In this document: positions 37,619 to 47,112 of the stretch, piece by piece | Position numbering within the stretch: position 1 is the stretch's first letter | Layout of the letters: each line of letters starts with the position of its first letter | DNA from: Capitulum mitella | Taxonomy: Eukaryota > Arthropoda > Thecostraca > Pollicipedomorpha > Pollicipedidae | Length of the DNA stretch: 64,000 bases | Assembly: GCA_030062745.1 (NCBI GenBank) | Contig: CP099848.1 | Span: 11,367,501 to 11,431,500 of the forward strand | Direction of reading: 5' to 3' | Notes under the pieces: generated by a model | What the model was told of the DNA's origin: nothing | The model's input: only the letters and a program-made list of their open reading frames with translations | Database searches by the model: none | Program-made: the position numbers and the translations under genes

Positions 37619-38156
37619 TTAACTCTATTCCCGGCAAGAGGGCTAAATCAGCCCTCTCCTCGCGTGTTTTGCTTGCCAATTCTCGAAATCTGGTTGGTTT
37701 TCCTGACTGTTCTTTCTACGTACTGTAACAAAATTCCGTAATTCTTTTTTGCTCAGGGGCGGGGCTAGGCATCGTTTTTAGGAGGCGCCTCAGGTCATTT
37801 TTGGCTCTACCGAGGGTAAAAGAAAAATGGCTGCCAAAAACAACATTTTTAAGATAGAATTTAAAACTTAATATGCGTGTATAGGTAGATAGTTGGACAA
37901 ACACGCAAATGTAATTTTGTTTATCGGAGGCCATTTCACAAGGTCAGGTCAAGGTCAAAAACCAAAATTTGGTTCCATAATAATAATTTCGGCGCTATTT
38001 CCCTAAATACCAAGTCCGGAATACATGTGACGAAAAGGGTACCCTCCAGGGCCTATTTTAAGGAAAAATGACTGCGGGGGCAATTCTGCGAACGAGACGC
38101 ATTGGTTGAGACCACCCCCTCCCCGGCATTTGTGTTCTCCTTATTAAATTTTGTCC

Positions 38157-38162
<6 letters not shown>

Positions 38163-38216
<54 letters not shown>

Positions 38217-38292
38217 TATATATTCCTAAGGAAAGACATATATATATATATATATAAATGCTTTCCTAAGGAGGGCATACATATATACATAC

Positions 38293-38332
<40 letters not shown>
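38163..38332. repeat. (AT)n microsatellite with embedded inverted repeat
   Basis: Long (AT)n runs are broken by a perfect 11-bp inverted repeat, CCTAAGGAAAG (38225-38235) and CTTTCCTAAGG (38261-38271). The loop between them is itself (AT)n. The whole could form a cruciform near the left end of the hAT element. Confidence 0.88.
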
Positions 38333-38333
<1 letters not shown>

Positions 38334-38799
38334 AGGGCGAATTACGATGAGCACTTCCACAGCGCTCTGTCATTAACTGATATGTCTTTTGGAGGAAACC
38401 ATGTGTGCAAAATATGGCCTTGGTCCAGCACTCTTAAGCACTTTCACACAAAGACTGTATGTCGTTTGTGGTGGATTTTATTTTATTTCGATGAAATTCG
38501 CGCTGGCTTTTGTGCATTCCGAGCCCATTAAATTCAAAGGGCACCATTTCATTTATCCCCAGCAAGAACTCATTCTCCCTGGATTTGTGATCCCTGGGAG
38601 ATTCGCTCAGGGATGTCTGAAATGCCCCCAAACGTGTTTTGTGCTTCAGTTTTTTAAAAGAAGCGCACGATATGCATAAAATGCACATTATAGTACTCCT
38701 TTTCACACACTGGATCGAAAGACACTTCGCATTCTGTCTCAGGTCATTGGTCACTGGCCCTGTCGGCAGCAGTGTGGCTTAGGTGGGAATGATACTTCA

Positions 38800-40990
38800 G
38801 TCCTCTTAGTGGTCTCGGGGTTCTGGCGACGATGCTATTCGACGACTTGCAGCAGTTACTGCTTTTGCCCTTCATCCTTCGTCAGCACCTTGTTGTATAC
38901 TTGGATAAGAGTCACAGCTCGTTCGGCGAAGTCGCTAACTACCGCGATCCCGCACAGGACTTCCTTAGCGTTCGTGAAGCCAGGTGCTGTCTCCCAATCA
39001 GCGGCATCGGCGGCAAGGAAGTCCATGTTGATGCCGTAGGCTTTCGGGTTTCCCACCGACTTTGCGGTAATGAAGTCGACGATGATCTTCCTGGGACGAG
39101 AACCTCCTTTTCTGCGAGATCCACTTGCGCTCGCTGGGAGGACTCTCCGATCCCTGTTCCTGGAGTGCCGCGATCATCCTCGTCTTCATCTCACACGGCA
39201 CGCCCTCGTCGAAGAACGACACACCAGCCAGTTCTTCGCTGGGGCACCATAATAGGTGATTGTTATAATAAATCATATGTCGACTATAATGTCATAATAG
39301 ATAAAAGGTGATCGGCAAACTCCTTGGAGATCCCCTTCGAAATTTCAGCATTCACATCAGACTTTGCAGAACGGCCAGGTCGTGCACGGAAGCGCTGACC
39401 GCCGATGAAGAACAGAACCATGCACTGACATACAAAACAACCATGAAAGAGACGAAGCGCTTGAGTGCTCCCAATTCACTGAGAGTCACGGAGAACTGAC
39501 GGCAAAGCAAGAAGATCTTGATCTCGCAGATTATGCGCCCCATCCATCTGGCGCGATGGAACCATCTATCTGGGACGTTGGAGAGCACCCGGCTGGGGAA
39601 CTTGATTCGCCGTGGAGGCTCTTGACCAAAGGGGATAATCGAGACCTCAAAGAACCAACGATGATCATCGCTAGGCTGGATTTCGGCGAGCTTCTCACGG
39701 CAGAAGGCGACGAAACGATCATTGGAAGAGAAAAACGTCTCGGCCACTGCTGGCTCCAGGTCTTCATACACCATAGGTTCAAACTTGTTCCAATCAATGA
39801 GTCTCCATCTCTTCTTGAAGCTCTTGAACAAGGAGATCGCGGTCCCGAGGACGAACCGAAGCGCGTGGAGAAAGCCGCCTCTGCCACCAGTTCGACGATA
39901 TGATGACGACAAGCAAAGTGAAAAGGCCGTCACTCAAGCTTCTGCTGAAGAAGCGTGTTTGCTCCCACAACTTGTCCAGTATTGCTGGAGGTGGTGTCGA
40001 AGCTCATGCCGACGACGTTGTCCGAAACCTCTCAGTATTCCAGACAAAACGCGACAACGTCGGCTGGCGTTGCTCCGGCTCTACTTGCAACTTCCAAACA
40101 CCGAAGAGCTTGGCGGCACTTCTTGGACCGGCTACAATGACAGAGTCGATCCACCTTTTCCTTTCTATCGTCAGTAACAGTTTGCCGTCCCAGTGGACCA
40201 CCAGGTTGGGTAACGCGGAGAAAGAATGCTAGATTTCGTCCGCAATGGCTTCCCTCTGCGATCTACGTGCGCGCCTGCCCGAGCTTCTGTGATCGCCAAT
40301 TCAGAGGAGTCGTGGCCGAGGACCGAAGCCGTCGCCGATAGGAAGTGAATTGCAGAGCGATCATTGAGCTTGGTCCGATCGAGGGCTGCTGCCTGACCAG
40401 GAGTGGCGATGTTCTTGGCTTTCCTGCAGGGCCGATTCGAAGGCATGGCCAAGGGCTGCGGGTCATCCTGATCTGTCAATTATGTGTTGTCGGTAGGCGA
40501 GTATTCCAGTTGGGCAGTTGCCTCATGCTCGGTCTGCTGTTTAATCTAATGGCGGGCCCTTTAAAGCTTCGGCCTACTGTTGTCGTTGAAGAGCTCGCTC
40601 CTCCTTCTCAGAAGGGAACTTATCGAATACCACCATGACGCCTCGGCGACCTGGATCGCTTTGGGCCTAGAGAATGTCTTTATCCTCTTGGTTTTGATGA
40701 TCTTAATGGTGCCGACAAGGGCAAGGTCAAAAACATTGTTAAGGTTGTCCCTAAATCCATTCTTCTTGTCAATTTCCGGGCTGAACCTCCAGAATTTGCC
40801 TTTGGTACTGGTCAAGCTTCCTGTTGAGCTTCTTTATCACGTTCCGCTCCGGTGCAGTGAGAATACGGGCTTTGTTCCACACCTTTATCATTTCGCGGAC
40901 GATCTGTGTTTTGAACTACCTCTGGGTAAGCCTATCCGCACGGTGGGACTGAAAATATTGCTGCAGCACTTCTCCCCGCGAAGGCAGTTC
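38800..40990 (-). pseudogene. Broken hAT-like transposase
   Basis: The minus strand preserves, across several frames, the landmarks of a DDE transposase found in many invertebrate genomes. HWDGKLL (about 40195) is the likely first catalytic Asp. FDTTSSNTG (about 40008) is the likely second. ACRHHI follows at about 39915 and resembles the C-x2-H motif of hAT proteins. Next come the helical block FHRARWMGRIICEIKIFLL (about 39555) and PSEELAGVSFFDEG (about 39240). The C-terminus has VVSDFAERAV and TKDEGQKQ (about 38940-38860). At least four frameshifts or stops separate these pieces, including a TGA just before ACRHHI. The N-terminal third (40990-40270) is more eroded. The product would have excised and reinserted the element; this copy cannot be active. 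Confidence 0.75.
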
Positions 40991-41184
40991 TGATCACCGG
41001 TCAACCAAAATTCGGCTTTTTTCTCGTGGTGCAGCCATAGTGGCACAGACTTCCGTTATAAAAGGTACTTTCTGCATTGACGCAGGTGGTCCTTAAATAT
41101 CCTGACGTCTAAGAACGCGCGGAAAATTGCCAGACCGGCACCGTGGGTTGCCGTGGCATGGCAAGGCGTGGTACTTCAAATATA

Positions 41185-41782
41185 CAGGGTGTCCATAAAG
41201 TCTCTTTACAATTTTAAAAATTTATTACAAAGGCAGTTGATAAATTATCTTAACCAGACTTGTTTTGTTTTAATCCGTGTTTATTAAAGTTTGTGATCAC
41301 ATTGAAATTTTGTGTTTCAGGTATTCTGTTGGTGGACGGGGTGCTGTTAAATGGAACCCTAAAATATGGCTACTCCTCAAGAGAAGGCACAATGTGTATC
41401 ACGGTTTATTGAGACAAAATCGGATGTGCAGACTCAGCGAAACTATCTACCAGATATCACTCCCTTGGGCTTCTTTCTATGGGGTTATGTGAAAGATATC
41501 GTGTATCGAATAAAGATACGGGACATTACTGACTTGAAGCAAAGGATTTCTGACGTCATTGCCAACACTAAAGAGGCTGTGCTACAGCGAACATGGCAAG
41601 AAATCGAGTACCGTCTTGATGTGCTTCGTGCAACTAATGGTGCCCATACAGAGGTGTATTAAATGAGGTAAAAAAAACTTTGACAACCACTGATTACATT
41701 AGATCAAGTCTAGTTAAGAAATCTTGTCAACTGCCTTTGTAATAAATTTTTAAAATTGTAAAGAGACTTTATGGATACCCTG
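41185..41782 (+). mobile_element. Internally deleted mariner-like element
   Basis: Terminal inverted repeats of about 55 bp with only isolated differences (starting CAGGGTGTCCATAAAGTC left, CAGGGTATCCATAAAGTC right) are flanked by the dinucleotide TA at 41183-41184 and 41783-41784, the Tc1/mariner target. The element is 598 bp long and lies inside the hAT element. Confidence 0.92.
41366..41662 (+). pseudogene. Deletion-fused mariner transposase remnant
   Basis: The 98-codon frame joins the first roughly 28 residues of a mariner-like transposase (ATPQEKAQCVSRFIETKSDV, the start of its helix-turn-helix domain) directly to its C-terminal end (PDITPLGFFLWGYVKDIVYR to LDVLRATNGAHTEVY). Full-length relatives are about 330-350 residues, so most of the DNA-binding domain and the first two catalytic Asp residues are deleted. 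The third, in PDxTP, is retained. The frame is still open, so a short peptide could be made. It may only act as a substrate for an intact relative elsewhere in the genome. Confidence 0.88.
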
Positions 41783-43556
41783 TATAAGTCACAGTCTGCA
41801 AACGATGGCCAGAATATTGGCGAGATGTTGCGGCAGCTTCGATTCTTCCCTAAATGAGACAGTAGGTTGCCTGTCCGGGGTAGTTTCTGTTAATCTAATC
41901 TATCCCCAAAATACATTTTCTCACCGAATTTTGGCCATATGTTTTTCAACACTGCGCAGAAGTGTAAAAGCTGTCCTAACACAGGCAGAACAAACTTCTC
42001 CATTTCCAGGTTATCGGCCCCAAAATAAAAAAGTCACCTCAGATTGAAATATTCGCCTTAGGCCCGTCTCAATGACATATCACCAACATTCGTCATTATC
42101 TGCAGTCTGGGCCATGCCATGTTCGTTAAGCAGATGAAGCATGCTCATGGGATGCTCAAACCCATGCACTAGGAGCAGCAAGATTGACGGTTTTAATATA
42201 CGACTGATTAATTTTCTGTTTTCCTCGCGTAAAACTCGGGTTTAACCGCCTAGTTCAATGAAGTTCTACCAATCAGGTACTGGGATTTTAGCAGGGTTTT
42301 CGGATCAGGATGATTGGTGATGACTACAACACTGCTGGACTGTTACCGCATTCATATAAACCTTATCTCACCATAGCGAAACCGCCCTGCGCACCAGCTC
42401 GCCCTTCAGTTTGCTTGCGCTTGAACACATCAGGGATGGTTATCATCATTTTTAACGTGCTTACGATGCAATGAAACGCCTTGGCCGCCCACCAGACAAT
42501 CGCGACATCGGGTGCCGGCGTACTAATTACGAAACACGCTCGCCAGCGGTCACTAGGTGTGCCTGCAATACGTATTATAAAGTGATGCTTCTAAGTGTGC
42601 TCCCACATTACTCAGTGATTCAACACATCCTTCGTTGATAAGATGCTGCTTTGCGAGCGCAGCGCTTTATGGAATACTTTCCTGGGTACGCTAGTACACC
42701 TGGCTGTTTTTTTCCTTGCATGGGCAAAGGATCTTGACTGGGGGGGCAAAGTGCCCGACTGGGGGGGCATTTGCCCCCCCAGTTAACATGTTAAAATAGG
42801 CCCTGGTACCCTCCACTTGTGTACCAAGTTTCAGGACAATATTAAATTGGGTGTCAGTGCGCTTACCCTCTATATCACAATAGCCGCAAATGGAATTTTA
42901 GCAATAGAGTGGATTCAAATGACTGGAAACGTTTTCAACCAATATGAAATGCACCCAAGATCATTCCATGTGACTCTAAGGTCATTGCAGGTCATTTAAG
43001 GTCAGAGGAAGTAAGCTTACCCGATGAACATGTAACCATGACAGTTCACCCTTCTCATGTCCCTGGCACCGCCTATGCTAATATTATACAAACAATGTAG
43101 TACGATTTGTACTTCTTCAGCACACCATGACTAGTACAAGCTAAAAAAGTGTTTTTAACTTTCTTGTTGCTTGAGTTTTTTTTAAAAACTAATGCTCTTG
43201 TTTTTGAAACCCTGTGAGCGCCCATGAAATTTCTCAAAATTTGAAATATATGGACCGATGGTAAAAATCCCATTTATAATCTCTCGATTGACGCCGATGT
43301 CACCAAAATCGGCCGATATACAACAGAGTTATGATCAGTCCAAAAATTTCTGCCATTTTGACTTTTTTTGCCCACCTATATCCACCCCTTTCAATATTTT
43401 GGAAATTTCTTTTCATAAAAATGTAGTATGCATCATGGCAAAGCGACTGGCATTTCCTGCGATGAAATCGGATGTGTATTTCTCGGGGGGCCAAATCCAC
43501 CTCCCCTCCTTGCCGGAAATCGGCCATTTTGTCCACCCCTTAGGGAATAGAGCTAA

Positions 43557-43775
43557 ACTCTCCTAAATGTGGGTGGTTGCCAATATTTACGTAAATGTCC
43601 GTCTCGCTTTTTTCTGTTCGCACTGACGTTACCTTACGTTATCTTTTTATTCACTGTGTAATATATGTACTAATTTTGCTCTCCTGAAGGTGGCACCATA
43701 ACGCCGAAACGTGGGGAAGTGTATATGCATAAATAAAGAATGCAATAAAGAACATACGAGCGACAGAAAAATATT
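43557..43775 (+). pseudogene. Penelope-like element copy 2, part b (3' end)
   Basis: This resumes copy 2 after the TTAA insertion: ACTCTCCTAAATGTGGGTGG matches the reverse complement of about 36649-36630. It continues through a hammerhead-like motif (43684-43710), then TGTATATGCATAAATAAAGAA and a run similar to the 3' end of copy 1 at about 36430. Confidence 0.78.
43684..43710 (+). ncRNA. Degenerate hammerhead-like motif in Penelope copy 2
   Basis: CTGAAGG then TGGC, a loop, GCC and GAAAC. This is homologous to the motif in copy 1 but has G in place of the conserved A9 of the CUGANGA core, so it is expected to be inactive. The stem II pairing GGC/GCC is kept in both copies while the loop differs. 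Confidence 0.35.
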
Positions 43776-43973
43776 TATCTCCAGACGAAATATTCAAAAC
43801 AAGCTGAAACTATACATACATATTTTCCTTCGTTGATATGCTCGTCTGGGATGGTGTCTGGGGTCATTATGATTAAAAACCGTGGAATTACGCCAGTCAC
43901 TCTATAATTATATTTATATTGATCGATATCACTCATCGTACCTTGGAACATTCTCAAGAAATAAACAATCGCG

Positions 43974-44050
43974 TCCAAGTTTTTTGGGTGGTATTCAGTC
44001 TGGCGTCTCGAGCTGAATATGCAGCATATTTTCCACTATTTGGACGCTTT
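43974..44050. repeat. Nested inverted repeat
   Basis: GCGTCCAA at about 43974 pairs with TTGGACGC ending at about 44050. Inside them ATTCAG pairs with CTGAAT. The structure lies at the expected 3' side of the third Penelope copy and may be part of its terminal structure. Confidence 0.45.
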
Positions 44051-44572
44051 TCTAGGTGCCCTTTTTGTAAATACGCACGCATGTATATGAACATGTATAT
44101 GAACAGTGCAGATTTTGTACGCGTGGCTCGCGGGTTCCGGTTATCTCCACCTGTCTGTGTCAAGGCACGGCGGCGGACCCTCTTATAATGGCGGCGTTCC
44201 GCGTGCGTCTGTCTGCCTGTTGATAAACGGGGTCATATTCCCTTATGTAGATCGCTTTCAGGGCGTTGAGGAGTCGCTTGTTTTGTGTTTTGGCCAAAAT
44301 CTTCGTGCTGTCTTCTAGTGTTTTCCTGTTTTGTGGTGTGTTGTGGTGCTCCTCAGTGTGTGTGAGTGGGCCGCCGTTCTGCTGATGCATAGTGAGTAGT
44401 CTGCTGAGTGTTATGGTTGTGAAGCCAATGTGCGCACTATTGAGTAGCGGCGCGCAGTCTCCTATGTTCCATTTGTAGTGACAGAGGGCGTTGGTTTCTT
44501 CCAGACTTCCTGGATCGTAAGCAGTGTTGTTCTTGGCGCTCAGTGATGATATGGTGGGACTTTGGTACTAAG

Positions 44573-46188
44573 TGGCCGTTTTCACGATGGTTAATTTCGG
44601 AGAGTACCGCCCGTAAATTCCTCAGGGACCTAAGTGAAAACTCATGGAAAGTTCGCTAAACTTGAGATAAATACGTGTAAATTTCTCGGAATCATCAAAA
44701 TATTCGACAGATTTAACACTAGAGGACCGTTGCTTGCTGCGATGTCCATATTCTACATTCGAAGTTCGCGGGTACCAAATGTTTGGTCCCACTCACCGCG
44801 TTGGACCAAATCCGATCTGGCAGCTTGCTTCCAATGGAATGCGGCTGGGACCAACCGCAAGAACTATCTAAAACCCTGTACCAACCAATCAGCGCCCCGG
44901 TTATGAATCCGCTGATCGTTCGTTGGGTTCACCTTAGAGCCTGTTAGCATTCTTGTCGCCGCGGAATTTCGACCAATCAGAGCTTAATTGATAGCTTAAT
45001 TGATAAGGATTCCGGAACTCTGATTGGTGAAGAGCCATGTGCTTTGAGCTTCTGTGCTTTGAGTTAGAGTCAGCCCCAGTTTTTGCATTCTGGCTTCGTG
45101 AAGAAGTTCATAGAAGATAGTGGGAGATATGGCTGGTAAGTATTGGTATGGAATGTTTTATTGTGTGCAAGTAGCTTGACTTTGTCCGCCACTGGCACTG
45201 GTTAATGTCAGATTGGTATAGTAGCTCATAATTGCTTGTGTTCTAGTCGTATATATTCGATTAAGTTACGGCCCTGAATGTACCAGGAGACGTATTGTTA
45301 TGTAAATCAGTTGCAGATCAGACGTCCATGGAGTTTATGTTTATCTCACATATACCAATATCCAGGGGTATTGGGACCCAGGCGAGGGGAAGGCAGCTGC
45401 CCCCCAACTTTGGACAAGATTAAGCAAAAGCCCTATGGTGGTGCATTTAAAATACGAGATAAAAGGCATGTTTGCCCCGTCCTCCCCTCGTCTCCACAGA
45501 GGTTTCACGGCTACTGCCAATACAGTCATGTATATTGTTTAATGCAAAACATATTTTTTCATATATACCAAAATATCACATATACCATGTCTAAAAACAA
45601 GAATTATGTCAAAGCTATTCTTGAAGATGCTAAATGCGTTCTCATCTTTCAGTCTTCTGCATTGGCATACTGACATAAAGCAAGGGGTCAAGAGTACGGA
45701 CAGGTCGAATGTCTTGAACATTTTCATGCTGTGATGTGAATGGGACTGAATTTTATAATTATTTACACCTCATTTCGAAGCATTCTGCACACACTGCATC
45801 ATGATTTGCGAATCAAATTTCGCGAAACGGTTGCCTGGACTCGCCCTCAATCTTTCCTTCGGTTTTCATGTCGCCCACCTTGCACACGTCGCGAGAACCT
45901 CTTGCGCTATCACTGTATTACACTTGCAGTTGCCAGTTTACAAACGTCTAGTAGGATACCAAATATGGTTTCGTGCAACAGACAAATATAGCTCCGAAAT
46001 TCACATGCAAGTGCTTTATTGGGCCTAAAAGTTAATTTCTGTAATGTTAAGTTGTAACATGTAACATGTGTCGAGTAATCCATAAAAGGCTACCATTAAA
46101 CTAAAAAATAGCCTACTTTTGTTCCCTGTGGAATTTTGGTAGCTTTCGGAGAGTACCAACGCAAAATTAGCCATCGTGAAAAGGGCTA
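44573..46188. mobile_element. hAT-like non-autonomous element, 1616 bp
   Basis: The inverted ends TGGCCGTTTTCACGATGG (left) and TAGCCCTTTTCACGATGG (right, reverse complement) continue for several bases. They are flanked by 8-bp duplications GTACTAAG (44565-44572) and GTATTTAG (46189-46196) with two mismatches. The insertion interrupts the Penelope coding sequence between its RT and nuclease domains. An 8-bp duplication and TAG-type tip suggest hAT. No transposase is recognised inside, but a promoter-like region and a short first exon are present (44880-45135). Confidence 0.68.
44880..45135 (+). promoter_or_regulatory. CCAAT-box promoter and ATG first exon inside the hAT-like element
   Basis: CCAATCAG occurs at about 44884 and 44974, with its inverse CTGATTGG at about 45018. 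The last two form a long inverted repeat around TTAATTGAT direct repeats. About 110 bases downstream, ATGGCTG (45129-45135) is followed directly by GTAAGTATT, a consensus splice donor. The arrangement looks like a transposase-gene promoter with a two-codon first coding exon whose downstream exons have been lost. The + orientation is inferred from the ATG and donor. Confidence 0.4.
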
Positions 46189-46280
46189 GTATTTAGTTTA
46201 AAGTGGTCCATTGGTTGTGTTGTCTTGCAGTTACGTCTGATGATATTCTGTAGTGCTTGTTCGTCTGCTTTGTATCCTAC

Positions 46281-46305
46281 TGACATGACATGACATGACA
46301 TAACA
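46281..46305. repeat. (TGACA)n microsatellite
   Basis: Five TGACA-like units lie inside the Penelope copy 3 coding region, where the translation reads HVMSCHVMS in place of normal linker sequence. Confidence 0.8.
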
Positions 46306-46998
46306 TGCCTGTCTTCGTAATGCAGGTGAGAGGTAGTGATGTCTTCTTCGGACTGTTTGGTAAGCTTTAGGTGTCCGTGTATGCTATGGTGTAGTTGTTC
46401 GTGAGTGTTTGTTCTGTCCTTCGCTATTCCTGGTGGACAAGGGGACACGTGCTACAGTGTTTTAATGCTCGATTTACCATGTTCTGATGACACTGGCTTT
46501 ATGGCGATCGGGGCACTCACCTTGCCCCGTTCACGCATTTCTCGGCGTTGGTTGGTTTCCGGTATACGCTGGTGATGTAGTCCGTATCTGGAGCACTGAT
46601 GTTGACATCGAGGTTGCTGACGTCTCCGCTGCTCTCCTCGGTAGTGAATTGAAACTCTGGTGTTTCTTCGAGGCGTGATTTCAGCTTCTTGAGTGCTGTG
46701 GTGTCTGTGACGTTGACCAGGATGTCGTCCATGTACCGCTCGTACATGTGAGACCGGACGTCTGCCATATTCAGGACTGGGTACTCGATGACGATTATGG
46801 ACTTGTGCAAATGGGACACCTAGAAGAGATCCCATTGCGATGCCGTCGGTTTAGTAGTGGAATTTCTCTTGGGGGCATGTGAATGGCGCTTTGGTCGTGC
46901 AAAATCTTAGCATGGTACGTAAGATGTGCTCATGTATTTCTGATGCTGCCATTGACTCGTGATGGAAGGCGAAACAGGTTAGGATGGCGACTGTGCTT

Positions 46999-46999
46999 T

Positions 47000-47030
<31 letters not shown>

Positions 47031-47035
47031 GTATG

Positions 47036-47070
<35 letters not shown>

Positions 47071-47112
47071 GCTCATATATACACATATATCTGTATGTAT
47101 ATAGGCATATAT
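46999..47112. repeat. (AT)n-rich microsatellite
   Basis: Long TATATA runs broken by CATATG and GTATGTATA. It abuts the 5' limit of the recognisable Penelope copy 3 sequence and may mark its truncation point. Confidence 0.9.

Larger units (their letters stand above)
38047..42805. mobile_element. hAT DNA transposon, 4759 bp, degenerate
   Basis: It has perfect 15-bp terminal inverted repeats CAGGGCCTATTTTAA, at 38047-38061 and 42791-42805. The 8-bp target duplication GTACCCTC is exact (38039-38046 and 42806-42813). Eight-base duplications and a CAGGG tip are hallmarks of the hAT superfamily. The host element reads continuously when the segment is removed, matching copy 1 around 3140-3165. Inside are a broken transposase on the minus strand (38800-40990), (AT)n blocks and a mariner. 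The right end carries G-tract hairpins (42741-42780) like those of the TTAA elements. With the transposase broken it is non-autonomous. Confidence 0.88.
37619..43556 (+). mobile_element. TTAA element family A, copy 2, split by a hAT insertion
   Basis: The left end TTAACTCTATTCCC is at 37619. The right end GGGAATAGAGCTAA finishes at 43556, with the target TTAA mutated to CTAA. The element's own sequence is 37619-38046 plus 42814-43556 and aligns across its length with 2705-3885. The uninterrupted Penelope copy at 36654-36650 shows TATCTTAAACTC, confirming TTAA as the target. It has no coding capacity. A G-rich hairpin lies near each end (about 37632-37662 and 43484-43510). Confidence 0.85.
44160..47000 (-). 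pseudogene. Penelope-like element copy 3 (RT plus GIY-YIG), split by insertion
   Basis: Minus-strand reading starts near 47000 with TKAPFTCPQEKFHY and DGIAMGSLLGVPFA. The reverse transcriptase active site ERYMDDILV follows at about 46740-46716, then SNLDVNI, TSVYRKPTNA and YKADEQALQNIIRRN, reaching 46197. After the element at 44573-46188, it resumes with CHYKWNIGDCAPLL and HIGFTTITLSRLLTM (GIY-YIG endonuclease), KILAKTQNKRLLNALKAIYI and a stop near 44160. Penelope-like elements pair a telomerase-related RT with a GIY-YIG nuclease. Frameshifts lie at about 46820 and 46450 and at the insertion. A TGACA microsatellite expansion (46281-46305) alters the frame product. It is a different family from copies 1 and 2. 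Confidence 0.85.

Noticed and set aside
39722-40993. Plus-strand frames of 110-151 codons
   Set aside because: Antisense to the broken hAT transposase, whose motifs are on the minus strand.
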